A stretch of 64,000 bases of DNA. Origin: Aciduricibacillus chroicocephali (GTDB lineage: Bacteria > Bacillota > Bacilli > Bacillales > Amphibacillaceae). Shown here in pieces: positions 9,482 through 20,461 of the stretch. Each line of letters starts with the position of its first letter. Position 1 is the stretch's first letter. The notes beneath the pieces were generated by a model. It did not search any database. It was not told the origin of the DNA and saw nothing but the letters and a program-made list of their open reading frames with translations. The translations under genes and the position numbers were made by a program. Location of the stretch: positions 2,184,001-2,248,000 of the forward strand of contig NZ_CP129113.1 in NCBI RefSeq assembly GCF_030762805.1, read 5' to 3'.

Positions 9482-10447
9482 TTATTCAATGACAAGGTTC
9501 GGTTTAAGATCGAGTCTGTGTTCACCTTCAATAAAACGAACTGTACCGCTCTTCGCACGCATAACCATTGTCTGTGTCTTCGCTTTGCCGCCTTTAAACT
9601 GAACGCCTTTAAGCAATTCGCCATCTGTGACGCCTGTTCCTGCAAAGATTGCATCATCTCCGCCACAGAAGTCGTCCATATAGAATACTTTGTTAATATC
9701 CTCAATGCCCATCTTCTTGCAGCGCTCGCGCTGTTCATCGTCTTCCGGCATTAGGATTCCCTGCATTTCACCACCAAGGCATTTCAAGGCTACAGCCGAG
9801 ATTACACCTTCAGGAGCACCACCAGTACCGAATAGGATGTCAACACCAGTTGAATCAAAAGCAGTGTTAATTGCAGCTGCAACATCTCCTGCTTCAATCA
9901 GTTTGATGCGAGCGCCTGCTTGGCGGATTTCATCAATGATTTCCTTGTGGCGCGGACGATCAAGAATAGTTGCGACAACTTCTTCAATGTCCTTGTTCTT
10001 CGCTTTAGCAACTGCTTTCAAGTTATCAGTAACAGATGCGTTAATATCGATCTTACCTACCGCTTCCGGGCCTACTGCAATTTTCTTCATATACATGTCC
10101 GGCGCATGAAGCAAGTGGCCTCTGTCCGCAATTGCAATAACAGCAAGTGCGTTCCATGAACCGTTTGCCACGATGCTCGTGCCTTCCACTGGGTCTACTG
10201 CAATATCTACATCAGGTCCGGAACCAGTACCAAGTTCTTCGCCGATATACAGCATTGGAGCCTCGTCCATTTCTCCCTCGCCGATAACGACTTTTCCGTT
10301 CATCGGAATTGTGCCAAGCACTTTACGCATAGCTTCAGTTGCTGCACCATCCGCTTCGTTTTTCTGACCTTTACCCATCCAGCGTGCTGCTGAAAGTGCT
10401 GCTGCTTCCGTTACGCGTACAATTTCCATTGTTAGACTACGTTCCAT
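9482..10447 (-). CDS. glpX: Fructose-1,6-bisphosphatase class II
   Basis: Hydrolyses fructose-1,6-bisphosphate in gluconeogenesis; metal dependent, cytoplasmic. 321 residues, exactly the B. subtilis GlpX length when started at the ATG at 10447, which has AAAGGAG nine bases upstream; the longer frame would run into murA. The class II metal and phosphate motifs are present: [13 protein letters not shown] near 60, the [11 protein letters not shown] block near 85, and [10 protein letters not shown] near 190. Tandem terminators follow. Confidence 0.96.
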   Translation of the reverse strand: MERSLTMEIVRVTEAAALSAARWMGKGQKNEADGAATEAMRKVLGTIPMNGKVVIGEGEMDEAPMLYIGEELGTGSGPDVDIAVDPVEGTSIVANGSWNALAVIAIADRGHLLHAPDMYMKKIAVGPEAVGKIDINASVTDNLKAVAKAKNKDIEEVVATILDRPRHKEIIDEIRQAGARIKLIEAGDVAAAINTAFDSTGVDILFGTGGAPEGVISAVALKCLGGEMQGILMPEDDEQRERCKKMGIEDINKVFYMDDFCGGDDAIFAGTGVTDGELLKGVQFKGGKAKTQTMVMRAKSGTVRFIEGEHRLDLKPNLVIE

Positions 10448-10508
10448 TGATGATCTCTCCTTTAGTGCGTTCTCGCCACTTTCATGTTTTGGCTGGTGTA
10501 CCAATCTT

Positions 10509-11795
10509 TTAGGAATTCTTCGTCTGTTCCTCTTCGTCAACCGTCATTTCATCACGCCATATACTGGCTCCAAGAGATGTCAGTTTGCCTGTCAAATCTT
10601 CATAACCACGGTCGATATGCTCAAGTCCTGTTACTTCAGTCACACCGCTCGCCATGAGCCCGGCAATGACAAGAGCAGCTCCAGCACGAAGGTCCGATGC
10701 CCTTACTCTAGCGCCTTCAAGCTTCGCAGGACCTGATACAATCGCAGATCCGCTCTCGACTTTGATCGGCGCATTCATCCGGCGCAACTCATCGATATGT
10801 TTCAGTCGTGCAGTATAAACTGTATCCGTCACGATGCCGACACCTTCAGCTTTGGTCAGAAGGCTTGTGAAAGGCTGCTGCAAATCTGTAGGGAATCCCG
10901 GGTAGACAAGTGTCTTGATGTCCACGCCTTTCAGCTTCCCGCCGCCAATGACGAGAAGTTGATCATCCTTTTCCTCAATGCGGACGCCCATTTCACGCAA
11001 TTTTGCCAAGAGTGACTCAAGATGCTGGGGAATGACATTATCAATGAGCACTTCACCGCCGACAGCTGCAGCAGCGATTGCATAAGTACCGGCTTCGATC
11101 CGATCCGGGATAATCGTATGCTTCGTACCATGCAAAGATTCTACCCCTTCAATGCGGATCACATCAGTGCCTGCACCCTTAATCTTCGCTCCCATATTCG
11201 TAAGCAATGTTGCGACATCGATGATTTCAGGTTCCTTTGCAGCATTCTCAATAACCGTCTTCCCTTTTGCGAGAACGGCAGCAAGCATGATGTTGATCGT
11301 GGCGCCAACACTAACAATATCCAGATAAATTGTCGTACCGCGCAATTCCTCGGCACGCAGGTAGATTGCTCCCTGTTCATTCGTCACTTTAGCACCAAGT
11401 GCTTCGAATCCTTTAATATGCTGGTCAATCGGACGCGGACCGAGATAACAGCCCCCAGGCAGTCCGATTACTGCTTGTTTAAATCGTCCGAGCATAGCAC
11501 CCATGAAGTAATAAGAAGCGCGTAATTGCTTCACATGTCCATTCGGCAACGGCATGGAAATCATCTTTGACGGATCGATATGGACAGTTGACCCATCCCA
11601 TCTCACTTCACCGCCGATTTCCTGCAACAGTTCACTTAGCGCATTCATATCCGAAATTTGAGGCAAACCCTCTATTGTCACTTCGGAATCAGCCAAAATA
11701 GCGGCAGGCAGCAACGCGACAGCGCTGTTTTTCGCGCCCCCGATTTTCACTGTACCCGACAGTGTGCGGCCACCTTCGATTAACATTTTTTGCAT
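10509..11795 (-). CDS. murA: UDP-N-acetylglucosamine 1-carboxyvinyltransferase (MurA, MurZ/MurAB type)
   Basis: Transfers enolpyruvate from PEP to UDP-GlcNAc, the first committed step of peptidoglycan precursor synthesis and the fosfomycin target. About 428 residues from the ATG at 11795, chosen for AAGAGGT upstream and the usual MQKMLIEGG start. The catalytic cysteine is Cys116 in [20 protein letters not shown] near residue 17 is the substrate-binding start. Position between the transaldolase and glpX corresponds to B. subtilis murAB, the second MurA paralogue, so a separate murAA copy is expected elsewhere. Confidence 0.95.
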   Translation of the reverse strand: MQKMLIEGGRTLSGTVKIGGAKNSAVALLPAAILADSEVTIEGLPQISDMNALSELLQEIGGEVRWDGSTVHIDPSKMISMPLPNGHVKQLRASYYFMGAMLGRFKQAVIGLPGGCYLGPRPIDQHIKGFEALGAKVTNEQGAIYLRAEELRGTTIYLDIVSVGATINIMLAAVLAKGKTVIENAAKEPEIIDVATLLTNMGAKIKGAGTDVIRIEGVESLHGTKHTIIPDRIEAGTYAIAAAAVGGEVLIDNVIPQHLESLLAKLREMGVRIEEKDDQLLVIGGGKLKGVDIKTLVYPGFPTDLQQPFTSLLTKAEGVGIVTDTVYTARLKHIDELRRMNAPIKVESGSAIVSGPAKLEGARVRASDLRAGAALVIAGLMASGVTEVTGLEHIDRGYEDLTGKLTSLGASIWRDEMTVDEEEQTKNS

Positions 11796-11861
11796 GACTC
11801 GACCTCTTTTCAATCTATTGTTCCAAAATACAAAGCTGCGGTCAACTCATCACGAACTTAA

Positions 11862-12503
11862 TTACTTGCGGTTGTTCCAGTCTTTCATGAAGATCTCAAT
11901 TCCCTTATCAGTTAGTGGATGAGCTGCAAGTGTGCTCAATACTTTGAATGGAATTGTAGCGATATCCGCTCCATTAAGAGCCGCTTCCGTAACATGCTGC
12001 GGATGGCGGATTGATGCTGCAATGATCTGAGTCGGAATATCATGTATATCAAAAATATCAGAAATCTGAGCAATCAGCTCGACTCCGTTTTGTCCAATAT
12101 CATCAAGACGTCCAAGGAATGGAGAAACATATGTCGCTCCTGCACGCGCTGCGAGCAAAGCCTGGTTCGCATTGAAAATAAGCGTTACATTCGTTTTGAT
12201 CCCAAGATCGCTGAATGCTTTAACCGCCTTCAAGCCTTCCAATGTCATCGGAACTTTCACCGTAATGTTCGGTGCAATGGCAGCCAGTTCCTTACCTTCC
12301 TTAATCATGCCTTCAGCATCTTCAGCAATAACTTCAGCGCTTACTGAACCGGCAACCTCTTTTGTAATCTCACGGAGACGGTCATGGAAAGAGACGCCTT
12401 CTTTTGCCACAAGACTTGGATTCGTTGTAACACCTGCCAGAATACCAAGCTCATTGGCCTTTCTGATTTCGTCGATATTGGCTGTATCAATGAAAAATTT
12501 CAT
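11862..12503 (-). CDS. tal: Transaldolase / fructose-6-phosphate aldolase-like (TalC family)
   Basis: Small TIM-barrel class I aldolase acting in the non-oxidative pentose phosphate pathway. 213-214 residues. [13 protein letters not shown] at the start, NITVKVPMT with the Schiff-base lysine region near 86, and [11 protein letters not shown] near 110 are typical of the short TalC/FSA subfamily. The ATG at 12503 has AAAGGAG upstream, rejecting the longer frame to 12551. Whether it works as transaldolase or as fructose-6-phosphate aldolase cannot be told by eye; Bacillus homologues (YwjH) are transaldolases. Confidence 0.92.
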   Translation of the reverse strand: MKFFIDTANIDEIRKANELGILAGVTTNPSLVAKEGVSFHDRLREITKEVAGSVSAEVIAEDAEGMIKEGKELAAIAPNITVKVPMTLEGLKAVKAFSDLGIKTNVTLIFNANQALLAARAGATYVSPFLGRLDDIGQNGVELIAQISDIFDIHDIPTQIIAASIRHPQHVTEAALNGADIATIPFKVLSTLAAHPLTDKGIEIFMKDWNNRK

Positions 12504-12738
12504 ATTAGTCGCTCCTTTTGTTGCATGGACTGTGCCATATGTTCTTGCCACAACTTCTCAGGTTGTGACAGATCCTGGATTGCTGAATTGCAATAGTTCT
12601 GCAGCTGACAAGGGATGCACCCCATCCCTACACCAGTCAATCTGCAATTCCCATTTACCAATCAGGGTCGCAGTCAGTTTCTCCCACTCACTTATTAAGA
12701 ATACCAACTCGCTCTGCATGGCGCAACATTTGACTGTA
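12504..12738. other. 235-bp gap where fbaA is expected
   Basis: In B. subtilis fbaA lies between spo0F and the transaldolase gene. Here only 235 bases separate them. A 66-codon frame on the minus strand (12558-12758) overlaps the end of spo0F, has no good ribosome site and resembles nothing I know, so I treat it as non-coding. The region must hold the transaldolase promoter, but no strong -35/-10 pair stands out. A short inverted repeat CACAAC/GTTGTG lies near 12550. Confidence 0.5.
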
Positions 12739-13107
12739 TTAACTTGTTCCGCCTTCAATTATGTAACGTGCCAGGCTGCAAACATCCTGTAAATTGAATG
12801 GTTTTTCAATCACCGCTTCTGTCACTTGACCGAGCCAATCTTCGCAGGCAATCCCGTCACGCATGCCCGTCATAAAAACAGTCGGCACATATATTCCGAG
12901 TATCTGCATCTGCTCGATCACCTCAATTCCTGAGTAGATCGGAAGCTGATTATCAAGCATCAAAAGTTTATAAGTATGTTTCTGCAGCATATTCAGTGCA
13001 TCCTGCCCCGTTGAAGCCGTATGTACTTCATACCCTTCATGCGTAAATGTTTCTTGCAAAAGCAAGCGAATACCCGTGTGGTCATCCACCACCAGAATCT
13101 CCGCCAT
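12739..13107 (-). CDS. spo0F: Sporulation phosphorelay response regulator Spo0F
   Basis: Single-domain receiver that takes phosphate from sporulation kinases and passes it to Spo0B in the relay to Spo0A. 122 residues with no output domain. The acidic pocket Asp8-Asp9, phosphoacceptor Asp52 (in MLDNQLP), Thr80 and Lys102 are all present. It is fairly diverged from the B. subtilis sequence, for example LDNQLP where LDMKIP is usual, so the assignment rests on length, active-site residues and position beside pyrG. GGGGAT lies upstream of the ATG. A GGTCGAA sequence near 13250 differs by one base from a 0A box. Confidence 0.88.
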   Translation of the reverse strand: MAEILVVDDHTGIRLLLQETFTHEGYEVHTASTGQDALNMLQKHTYKLLMLDNQLPIYSGIEVIEQMQILGIYVPTVFMTGMRDGIACEDWLGQVTEAVIEKPFNLQDVCSLARYIIEGGTS

Positions 13108-13304
13108 AGACTATCATCCCCTGTTCTTCGTCCAATATATGTATGTTATTAGATGAATTGTCATTCAGCAAAAGAATTCTTGCTGAAAAGCTCTCTCTCT
13201 AGCTCTCTCGGCTTTTCCCTGCTTTTCTCTATTCTCGGCTTAATTCGACCTAGGGATGTACAATTCCTGCTTGACATCTGCATTAACAGACATATTGAAC
13301 AAAA
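13108..13304. promoter_or_regulatory. spo0F upstream region
   Basis: This stretch between spo0F and the pyrG terminator must hold the spo0F promoter. In B. subtilis spo0F uses sigma-A and sigma-H promoters and 0A boxes. Here I see a CT-rich tract (13190-13235) and a near-0A box, GGTCGAA on the minus strand, around 13245-13252. No promoter can be assigned with confidence. Confidence 0.3.
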
Positions 13305-13334
13305 AACATCTCCGTCCTGTCTGACGGAGATGTT
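13305..13334 (-). terminator. Terminator of pyrG
   Basis: AACATCTCCGTC (13305-13316) pairs perfectly with GACGGAGATGTT (13323-13334). The minus strand continues with TTTTTTGTTC. It lies 58 bases after the pyrG stop. Confidence 0.92.
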
Positions 13335-13392
13335 ACTTGCCGGAATTAAGATACATTCCTCTATTGAATTGTTTTAGGAAATCTCTTGGATA

Positions 13393-15000
<1,608 letters not shown>

Positions 15001-15085
15001 TCATCCCTCTTTCTACATGCAGTGTATATATTAGGTTCAGGCAGCGAACTGCCGATTGAAATTTCATTCAGGTGGCAAACAAGAA

Positions 15086-15117
15086 AAGCGTTCCCCCGAA
15101 AAACAGGGGAAACGCTT
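15086..15117 (-). terminator. pyrG leader attenuator
   Basis: Minus strand AAGCGTTTCCCC, loop TGTTTTT, then CGGGGGAACGCTTTTC: a strong stem ending in a T-rich tract about 20 bases after the inferred transcription start and before the pyrG TTG. The 5' arm is pyrimidine rich (TTTCCCC), so it could pair with extra G residues added at the transcript 5' end, which is how the B. subtilis pyrG leader blocks its terminator when CTP is low. It may also end rpoE transcripts. Confidence 0.8.
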
Positions 15118-15132
15118 GATTTTAAATATTGA

Positions 15133-15174
15133 GAGCCCAAGAAAAATTGTACTCATCTCACTATTAAAAGTCAA
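15133..15174 (-). promoter_or_regulatory. pyrG promoter with GGGC initiation site
   Basis: Minus strand TTGACT (15174-15169), 17-base spacer, TACAAT (15151-15146), then GGGCTC beginning at 15138, seven bases downstream. The GGGCTC initially transcribed sequence is the one needed for reiterative G addition at B. subtilis pyrG. Confidence 0.8.
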
Positions 15175-15189
15175 GAAGCGTTTTCCGCT

Positions 15190-15723
15190 TTACTCTTCGT
15201 CTTCCTCATCTGTATCAATGATATCGAAGCCTTCCGCGAATACGTTCGCTTCGTCATCTTCATCATCTTCGTCGTCGTCAAAGTCCTTGTTCTTGATTCG
15301 ATCTGCTTCAAGGCCTTCTTCCTCTTCTTCCTCGTCACCGTCGAAACCAGCTTCAAGCTCAAGTTCTTCCTCTTCTTCGAATACATAATCTTCGTCGAAG
15401 TCCTCATCTTCATCCTTAACAGCTTTCTTGCGCTTTTTCGTAGGCGCAGCTGCAACTTCCTCATCAATCTGGTCGACCGGATACCAGCGCTTCAGACCCC
15501 ATACGTTCGAACCGATTGTCATGAATCTGCCGTCCACATTCAAATCTGTGTAGAACTGGACAAGCTGTTCATCCTTTTCACCTTCTGAAAATCCTTTGAT
15601 TTTGGCAATTCTATCAAAAGCTTCGTGGAAATCGAGAGCTTTTTTCTCATCTTTCATAAGCATGTTCGCCAGGTCAATCATGGCCACATTCTTCAATTCT
15701 TCTTGGCTGTGATTCACTTCCAC
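15190..15723 (-). CDS. rpoE: RNA polymerase delta subunit
   Basis: Firmicute-specific RNA polymerase subunit that promotes core recycling and raises sensitivity to initiating nucleotide levels. 177 residues: a winged-helix (HARE-HTH) domain at 1-95 with FHEAFDRIAKIKG and FYTDLNVDGRF, then an unstructured tail from about 112 made almost wholly of Asp and Glu. A basic KKRKK patch sits at the junction. GTG start at 15723 with GAGGAG close by; the GTG two codons on is better spaced. Located upstream of pyrG as in B. subtilis. Confidence 0.96.
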   Translation of the reverse strand: MEVNHSQEELKNVAMIDLANMLMKDEKKALDFHEAFDRIAKIKGFSEGEKDEQLVQFYTDLNVDGRFMTIGSNVWGLKRWYPVDQIDEEVAAAPTKKRKKAVKDEDEDFDEDYVFEEEEELELEAGFDGDEEEEEEGLEADRIKNKDFDDDEDDEDDEANVFAEGFDIIDTDEEDEE

Positions 15724-15854
15724 ACACTCCTCTTCATTCTCATTGTCGGGTGTTCTGCAAAACAGTCCGGGTTTTAGAAAAGCCAGGATTGCTGCCTGCC
15801 AGGTCGCAACGCCTGCATTAGCACGTCCTGTGAGTTAACGTTCAAAAAACAATA

Positions 15855-15881
15855 CCACCCATTATACCCGAAAATGGGTGG
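15855..15881 (-). terminator. Terminator of the ywiB-argS operon
   Basis: CCACCCAT (15855-15862) pairs with ATGGGTGG (15874-15881). The minus strand then reads TATTGTTTTTTG. It lies about 30 bases after the argS stop. The remaining bases to 15723 carry no gene. Confidence 0.85.
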
Positions 15882-15912
15882 CTTATGCCAGCTGTAATGA
15901 AAACTTTTTCCG

Positions 15913-17583
15913 TTACATTTGTTCAGGTGCTTTAACGCCGAGCAGCTTCAAGCTGTTCTGCAATGTAATGCGGACTGCTCTCATGAGTGCAATGCGGGAT
16001 TGCGTCAATTCTTTGTTTTCCGGATCGAGTACTTTTTCTGCATTGTAGAAGCTGTGTAGTGCAGAAGCGAGTTCGAAAACGTATTGCGTCATTTTATGCG
16101 GCGCGAATTTCTCAGCGGCATCTGCTACTGCTTGTGGGAATGCCCCGAGCTGTTTCAACAGGTCGAGTTCCTTTTCAGAAGTAAGCAAGCTCGCGTCAAA
16201 ATCGCCATCAACGTTAAAGCCTTTGCTCTCAGCCTGCTTCAGCATTGTGCAAATGCGGGCATGTGCGTACTGAACGTAGAAGACCGGGTTGTCGTTGGAC
16301 TGGGATCTTGCGAGTTCCACATCGAAGTCGAGCTGAGAGTCATTCGAACGTGTCAGGAAGTAGTAGCGGACTGCGTCAACACCTACTTCATCAACCAGGT
16401 CACGCAATGCAACGAGCTTCCCTGCCCGCTTCGACATTTTCATCTTTTCGCCGCCTTCGAACAGGTTCACCATCTGGATGATTTTCACATCCATTTTGTC
16501 TGCTGGATAGCCAAGCGCCTGGATTGCTGCGCGCATGCGCGGAATATATCCGTGGTGGTCTGCACCCCAAACGTTGATGATCTTGTCATAACCACGATCA
16601 AGCTTGTCCTTATGGTAAGCGATATCCGGAGTCAAATACGTATAGTTGCCATCATTTTTAATAAGAACACGGTCTTTGTCATCACCGAAGTCTGTGGAGC
16701 GGAACCAGAGCGCGCCCTCTTTCTGATACGTATACTCACCCTCGGCGAGCTTTCTCAAAGCATCGTCAATTTTGCCGTCCTTGTAAAGACTTCTTTCTGA
16801 GAACCAATTGTCAAAGAAGACACCGAAGCGGTCCAAGTCGACACGAAGCTTGTTCAGCTCGTACTTCAATCCATATTCCTTGAAGAAATCAAGACGCTCT
16901 TCTTCTGACTTCTCCGTCCAGCTCTCTTTGTATTCCATGACAAGGGCTTTGGCAATGCCGATGACATCTTCACCATGGTAGCCGTCTTCCGGCATTTCAC
17001 GGTCTTCACCAAGCTCTTGGAAATAACGAGCATCCACAGACTTCGCAAGATTATCAATCTGGCTTCCTGCATCATTGATATAGTATTCACGGTCGACGTC
17101 ATAGCCAGCTGCTGCAAGCACATTGCAAAGTACATCGCCAAATGCAGCGCCACGGGCATGTCCAAGGTGCAAGTCGCCTGTCGGGTTTACAGATACGAAT
17201 TCAACTTGGATGCGTTGCCCATTACCAGCACCAGTTTTACCATAGTCGGCTTTTTCATCAAGAATGAGTTTGACAAGGTCTCCAAGATAATCTTCTTTCA
17301 TGAAGAAATTGATGAAACCAGGTCCGGCAATCTCAATTTCATCAACGGAAGCCTTAGATTTATCAAGGGTGTTCACGATGTCTTCAGCGATCTGGCGAGG
17401 TGCTTTCTTCGCAATGCGTGCGAGCTGCATCGCAATATTCGCCGCAAAGTCGCCATGCTGTTTGTCTTTCGGTTTTTCCAAGATGATATCGGGCATTTCT
17501 GCAGCCGTTGCAAGCTCGGCCTTGAGGACTGCATCTGCAATGGCCTGTTTCAGCTGATCTTCTGTTTGTGACAAGACGTTCAT
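15913..17583 (-). CDS. argS: Arginyl-tRNA synthetase
   Basis: Class I synthetase charging tRNA-Arg. 556 residues, standard length. Additional N-terminal domain (1-110), the HIGH-type motif [10 protein letters not shown] near residue 136, KMSKRAGK near 378, and the C-terminal DALR anticodon-binding domain (about 435-556) ending [11 protein letters not shown]. Its ATG overlaps the ywiB stop by four bases (ATGA), so the two genes are translationally coupled. The terminator at 15855-15881 closes the operon. Confidence 0.97.
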   Translation of the reverse strand: MNVLSQTEDQLKQAIADAVLKAELATAAEMPDIILEKPKDKQHGDFAANIAMQLARIAKKAPRQIAEDIVNTLDKSKASVDEIEIAGPGFINFFMKEDYLGDLVKLILDEKADYGKTGAGNGQRIQVEFVSVNPTGDLHLGHARGAAFGDVLCNVLAAAGYDVDREYYINDAGSQIDNLAKSVDARYFQELGEDREMPEDGYHGEDVIGIAKALVMEYKESWTEKSEEERLDFFKEYGLKYELNKLRVDLDRFGVFFDNWFSERSLYKDGKIDDALRKLAEGEYTYQKEGALWFRSTDFGDDKDRVLIKNDGNYTYLTPDIAYHKDKLDRGYDKIINVWGADHHGYIPRMRAAIQALGYPADKMDVKIIQMVNLFEGGEKMKMSKRAGKLVALRDLVDEVGVDAVRYYFLTRSNDSQLDFDVELARSQSNDNPVFYVQYAHARICTMLKQAESKGFNVDGDFDASLLTSEKELDLLKQLGAFPQAVADAAEKFAPHKMTQYVFELASALHSFYNAEKVLDPENKELTQSRIALMRAVRITLQNSLKLLGVKAPEQM

Positions 17584-18014
17584 TCGCCGTCCGCCTCCTT
17601 CTCATATTCGAACATTAGTTGATGATTCCGTTCTTCCTGTCCATTGAGCCTGACTGTATAGGCAATCTCTAGCTTGCCGCCCTCAGGCCCTTTCCCATGA
17701 AAGAAACGCTCTGTCCGCGTCTCCATATGAAGAGAACCGTGCGGATGCTGGTAGACATTCTCTGTAATGCCGTCCGGCTTAAAAGATTGGTGCATGCCAA
17801 CAGCGCCCGACCGTTTAATGCTTGCGGAAGCGGACTTCACTGTCACGAGATTGCGGATCATGCTTCCTTCGTATTCCTCTTCATACGTAATGACATCGGC
17901 ATGTTCCACACGTCTCAGCATCCCAGTGTGGCTTGAGCTGTTTCTCTCTTCCCCATTGTCATCGGAGATCACAGTCTCCAGTCTGATCAATACGGGTATT
18001 TTGTCAGATTTCAT
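17580..18014 (-). CDS. ywiB: YwiB/DUF1934 family beta-barrel protein
   Basis: 144 residues of the DUF1934 family, a lipocalin-like beta-barrel of unknown function that is usually found next to argS. The ATG at 18014 is preferred, with AGGAG eight bases upstream; the frame extends ten codons further without a ribosome site. Alternating hydrophobic strands fill the protein, with a Gly/His-rich stretch ([12 protein letters not shown]) in the middle. Four-base overlap with argS. Confidence 0.88.
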   Translation of the reverse strand: MKSDKIPVLIRLETVISDDNGEERNSSSHTGMLRRVEHADVITYEEEYEGSMIRNLVTVKSASASIKRSGAVGMHQSFKPDGITENVYQHPHGSLHMETRTERFFHGKGPEGGKLEIAYTVRLNGQEERNHQLMFEYEKEADGE

Positions 18015-18136
18015 TCCAATCGCTCCTGAACCTGAGATGAACAATATAATTTTCTATTATAGCCCTCTCCAACCCGCTTAGGCAATAGGAATCTCTCGCC
18101 TCGAGATGTCAGATAACTGCTTTCTTCAGCTCTATG

Positions 18137-18167
18137 TGTTTATTATTGTCCATTTCTTCCCATAATA
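18137..18167 (+). promoter_or_regulatory. Possible forespore (sigma-G/F-type) promoter of the PBP gene
   Basis: TGTTTA (18137-18142), 18-base spacer, CATAATA (18161-18167), 39 bases before the start codon. The -10 box fits the sigma-G consensus CATNNTA; the -35 box differs from TGAATA at two positions. B. subtilis pbpG is expressed in the forespore, which supports the reading. Confidence 0.45.
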
Positions 18168-18205
18168 GCGACTAACAGAAGGATTACTGAACCAGAGGTG
18201 AGAGA

Positions 18206-20317
18206 ATGAGAACATCGCGCCGCATGCAACGAAGAAAGAGAAGACGGATTTTGAAATGGTTCATCCTGATCTGCATCATGCTCCCAGTCATGGTCATCGG
18301 TGGCATGTACGCGGCAAGCTACATTGCTGGCCCACCGCCAATCGGATCTGTAGAGAAGACTGTCTACTACAGCAAGGATGATGAACGGATTGACAAGACT
18401 TCCGGCAATAGCCAGAACTATGTCCCTCTCAGTGAAATCACACCAAGCCTCGTCAATGCAACAATTGCTATCGAGGATCGTAACTTTTACAACCATCACG
18501 GCTTTGACTTCAAGAGAATCGGCGGATCTATTTTGGCGGACATCCGGACCCTCTCTTTAAAAGAAGGCGCCAGCACACTAACCCAGCAGTATGCGCGGAA
18601 TTTATACCTTTCGCATGAAAAGACATGGACTCGAAAAGCGAAGGAAGCCTACTATACAACAAGACTCGAAATGTACTACTCAAAACAAGAAATTCTCGAA
18701 GGCTATCTGAACCGCGTCTATTACGGCCACGGTGCCTATGGAGTGGAAGCAGCGAGCCGCTATTATTTCAACAAACATGCTAGTGATCTGACGATTGCAG
18801 AATCGGCCATGCTCGCCGGTATCCCGAAAGGCCCGACATACTATTCTCCTTTCAATGATAAAGAAAGAGCCACAGCGAGACAGCAGCTCATTCTGAAAGT
18901 GATGCAAAAGGAACAGTACATCACAAGTGCGGAATATGAACAGGCCGTTTCGGAACAGCTCGTTTACAACGAACCTGGGGAGCGAAGCAAGGATGAAGTC
19001 GGCCCCTACTTTCAAGATATGGTTGACCGTGAAGCTGCCAAACTGCTCGATAAAGATATTGAATCGTTGAGATCCGGCGGCTATAAAATCTACACCACGT
19101 TGGATGTTTCCATGCAGGAAAAGCTCGATGAACAAATTGAGAAGGACATGAAGCCGGAGACGAAGATGGAAGTCGGTGCCATTGCCATGGATCCGCACAC
19201 AGGAGAACTTCGGGCAATTGCAGGCGGTAGAGATTATGAGAAGAGCACTTACAACCGTGCTGTCTCCGCTGTCCGGATGCCCGGCTCGACATTCAAGCCG
19301 CTCCTCTATTACGCAGCACTCGAAAAAGGATATACAGCAAGCACACCGCTCATGAGCTCACCGACCTCATTCGAGCTGGAAGACGGCAAAGTATACGAAC
19401 CAAATAACTACAATGGCTATTATGCGAACAAACCGATTACGATGGCTCAGGCACTCGCACTTTCCGATAATATTTATGCCGTGAAGACGAACATGTTCCT
19501 GAAGCCAGAGACACTTGTCCGTACTGCCAGAATCTTCGGCATCAAAAGCAAGCTCGCTCCTGTCCCTTCCCTGGCACTTGGCAGCTATGAAGTGTCCGTA
19601 AAGGAAATGGTTTCTGCCTACAGCATGATCGCAAACGGCGGACAAAAGGTGGACCTGCATACAGTCCGGAAGATTGAAGATGCAAGCGGCGATACGTTGT
19701 ATGAAAACGATACAAAGACAGGTCAACAAGTGCTGGACCGCTCTAAAGCATTCATTCTCACCCATCTTATGACCGGCATTTTTGATGAAAAACTAAATGG
19801 CTATATGCAAGTAACCGGCGCGTCAATCTCAAAACAGCTCACGCGCGAATACGCGGGAAAGACTGGCTCAACAGACAGTGACAGCTGGATGATTGGTTAT
19901 AGCCCGGAGCTCGCAGTCGGAGTCTGGACTGGCTATGATGACAACAAGAAAATAGAAAATGCAGACGAAATGGGCTATGCGAAAAATATTTGGGCCGGGT
20001 TCATGGAGCAGGCACATGACCCTGAGAGAAAATTACCTTTCCTCGTCCCTGCAGGCGTTGTTCCAGTAAAGGTTGATCCCGAGACCGGCCTGCGCGCAAC
20101 CCCTTATTGCAATAACAGCCGCGTCATGTATTTCGAGAAGAAGTCTGCTCCAAAGGAAACGTGTACGATCCACATGCATGGCGAGGATCTGGCGAAAGAC
20201 TGGTTCGAATCAGAGGACAAACCACCAATTGATCCGAATCTAGAGAAAAAGAAACAAAAAGAAGAGAAAAAGCGGCGCAAAGAAATGGTTGATAAGTGGA
20301 AAGCCATTATTGAGTGA
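18206..20317 (+). CDS. pbpG: Class A penicillin-binding protein (PbpG/PBP2d-like)
   Basis: Bifunctional peptidoglycan synthase anchored in the membrane. 703 residues. Short basic cytoplasmic tail, membrane helix about 16-40, GT51 glycosyltransferase domain with catalytic Glu90 in AIEDRNFY and the EGASTLTQQ motif at 120-128, then the transpeptidase with Ser361 in the STFK tetrad, SDN at 420-422 and KTGST at 552-556. It ends in a highly charged Lys/Glu tail. Position next to ywhD and the forespore-like promoter point to PbpG, used for germ-cell-wall and spore peptidoglycan in B. subtilis. Followed by a terminator. Confidence 0.92.
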   Translation: MRTSRRMQRRKRRRILKWFILICIMLPVMVIGGMYAASYIAGPPPIGSVEKTVYYSKDDERIDKTSGNSQNYVPLSEITPSLVNATIAIEDRNFYNHHGFDFKRIGGSILADIRTLSLKEGASTLTQQYARNLYLSHEKTWTRKAKEAYYTTRLEMYYSKQEILEGYLNRVYYGHGAYGVEAASRYYFNKHASDLTIAESAMLAGIPKGPTYYSPFNDKERATARQQLILKVMQKEQYITSAEYEQAVSEQLVYNEPGERSKDEVGPYFQDMVDREAAKLLDKDIESLRSGGYKIYTTLDVSMQEKLDEQIEKDMKPETKMEVGAIAMDPHTGELRAIAGGRDYEKSTYNRAVSAVRMPGSTFKPLLYYAALEKGYTASTPLMSSPTSFELEDGKVYEPNNYNGYYANKPITMAQALALSDNIYAVKTNMFLKPETLVRTARIFGIKSKLAPVPSLALGSYEVSVKEMVSAYSMIANGGQKVDLHTVRKIEDASGDTLYENDTKTGQQVLDRSKAFILTHLMTGIFDEKLNGYMQVTGASISKQLTREYAGKTGSTDSDSWMIGYSPELAVGVWTGYDDNKKIENADEMGYAKNIWAGFMEQAHDPERKLPFLVPAGVVPVKVDPETGLRATPYCNNSRVMYFEKKSAPKETCTIHMHGEDLAKDWFESEDKPPIDPNLEKKKQKEEKKRRKEMVDKWKAIIE

Positions 20318-20323
20318 CCGCAA

Positions 20324-20363
20324 AAAAGACAGCTGCACCCCTTTTGGAGAGCGGCTGTCTTTT
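20324..20363 (+). terminator. Terminator of the PBP gene
   Basis: AAAAGACAGCTGC pairs with GCGGCTGTCTTTT, giving a 12-13 bp stem and a T-rich 3' side, directly after the stop codon. Confidence 0.88.
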
Positions 20364-20461
20364 ATATATTTTCTTATACTGTTCAGATACTGTTTTATAA
20401 ATGTAATTAGGTCTAGAACCAGAAAATTGTTTCTGGCACTATTATTAAAGCAACTCTAGTA

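Noticed and set aside
12558-12758. 66-codon minus-strand frame between the transaldolase gene and spo0F.
   Set aside because: Overlaps the spo0F end, has no ribosome site and no recognisable family; treated as non-coding.
15056-15388. Long serine-rich plus-strand frame opposite rpoE.
   Set aside because: It is the antisense of the Asp/Glu-rich tail of the delta subunit; serine codons arise from reversed GAY/GAR codons.
15809-15830. A 22-base stretch in the rpoE upstream gap matches 21/22 with 40775-40796 in the mod regulator gene.
   Set aside because: The flanks do not match; with the window size a chance match of this kind is unlikely but possible, and no gene remnant or repeat boundary can be shown.
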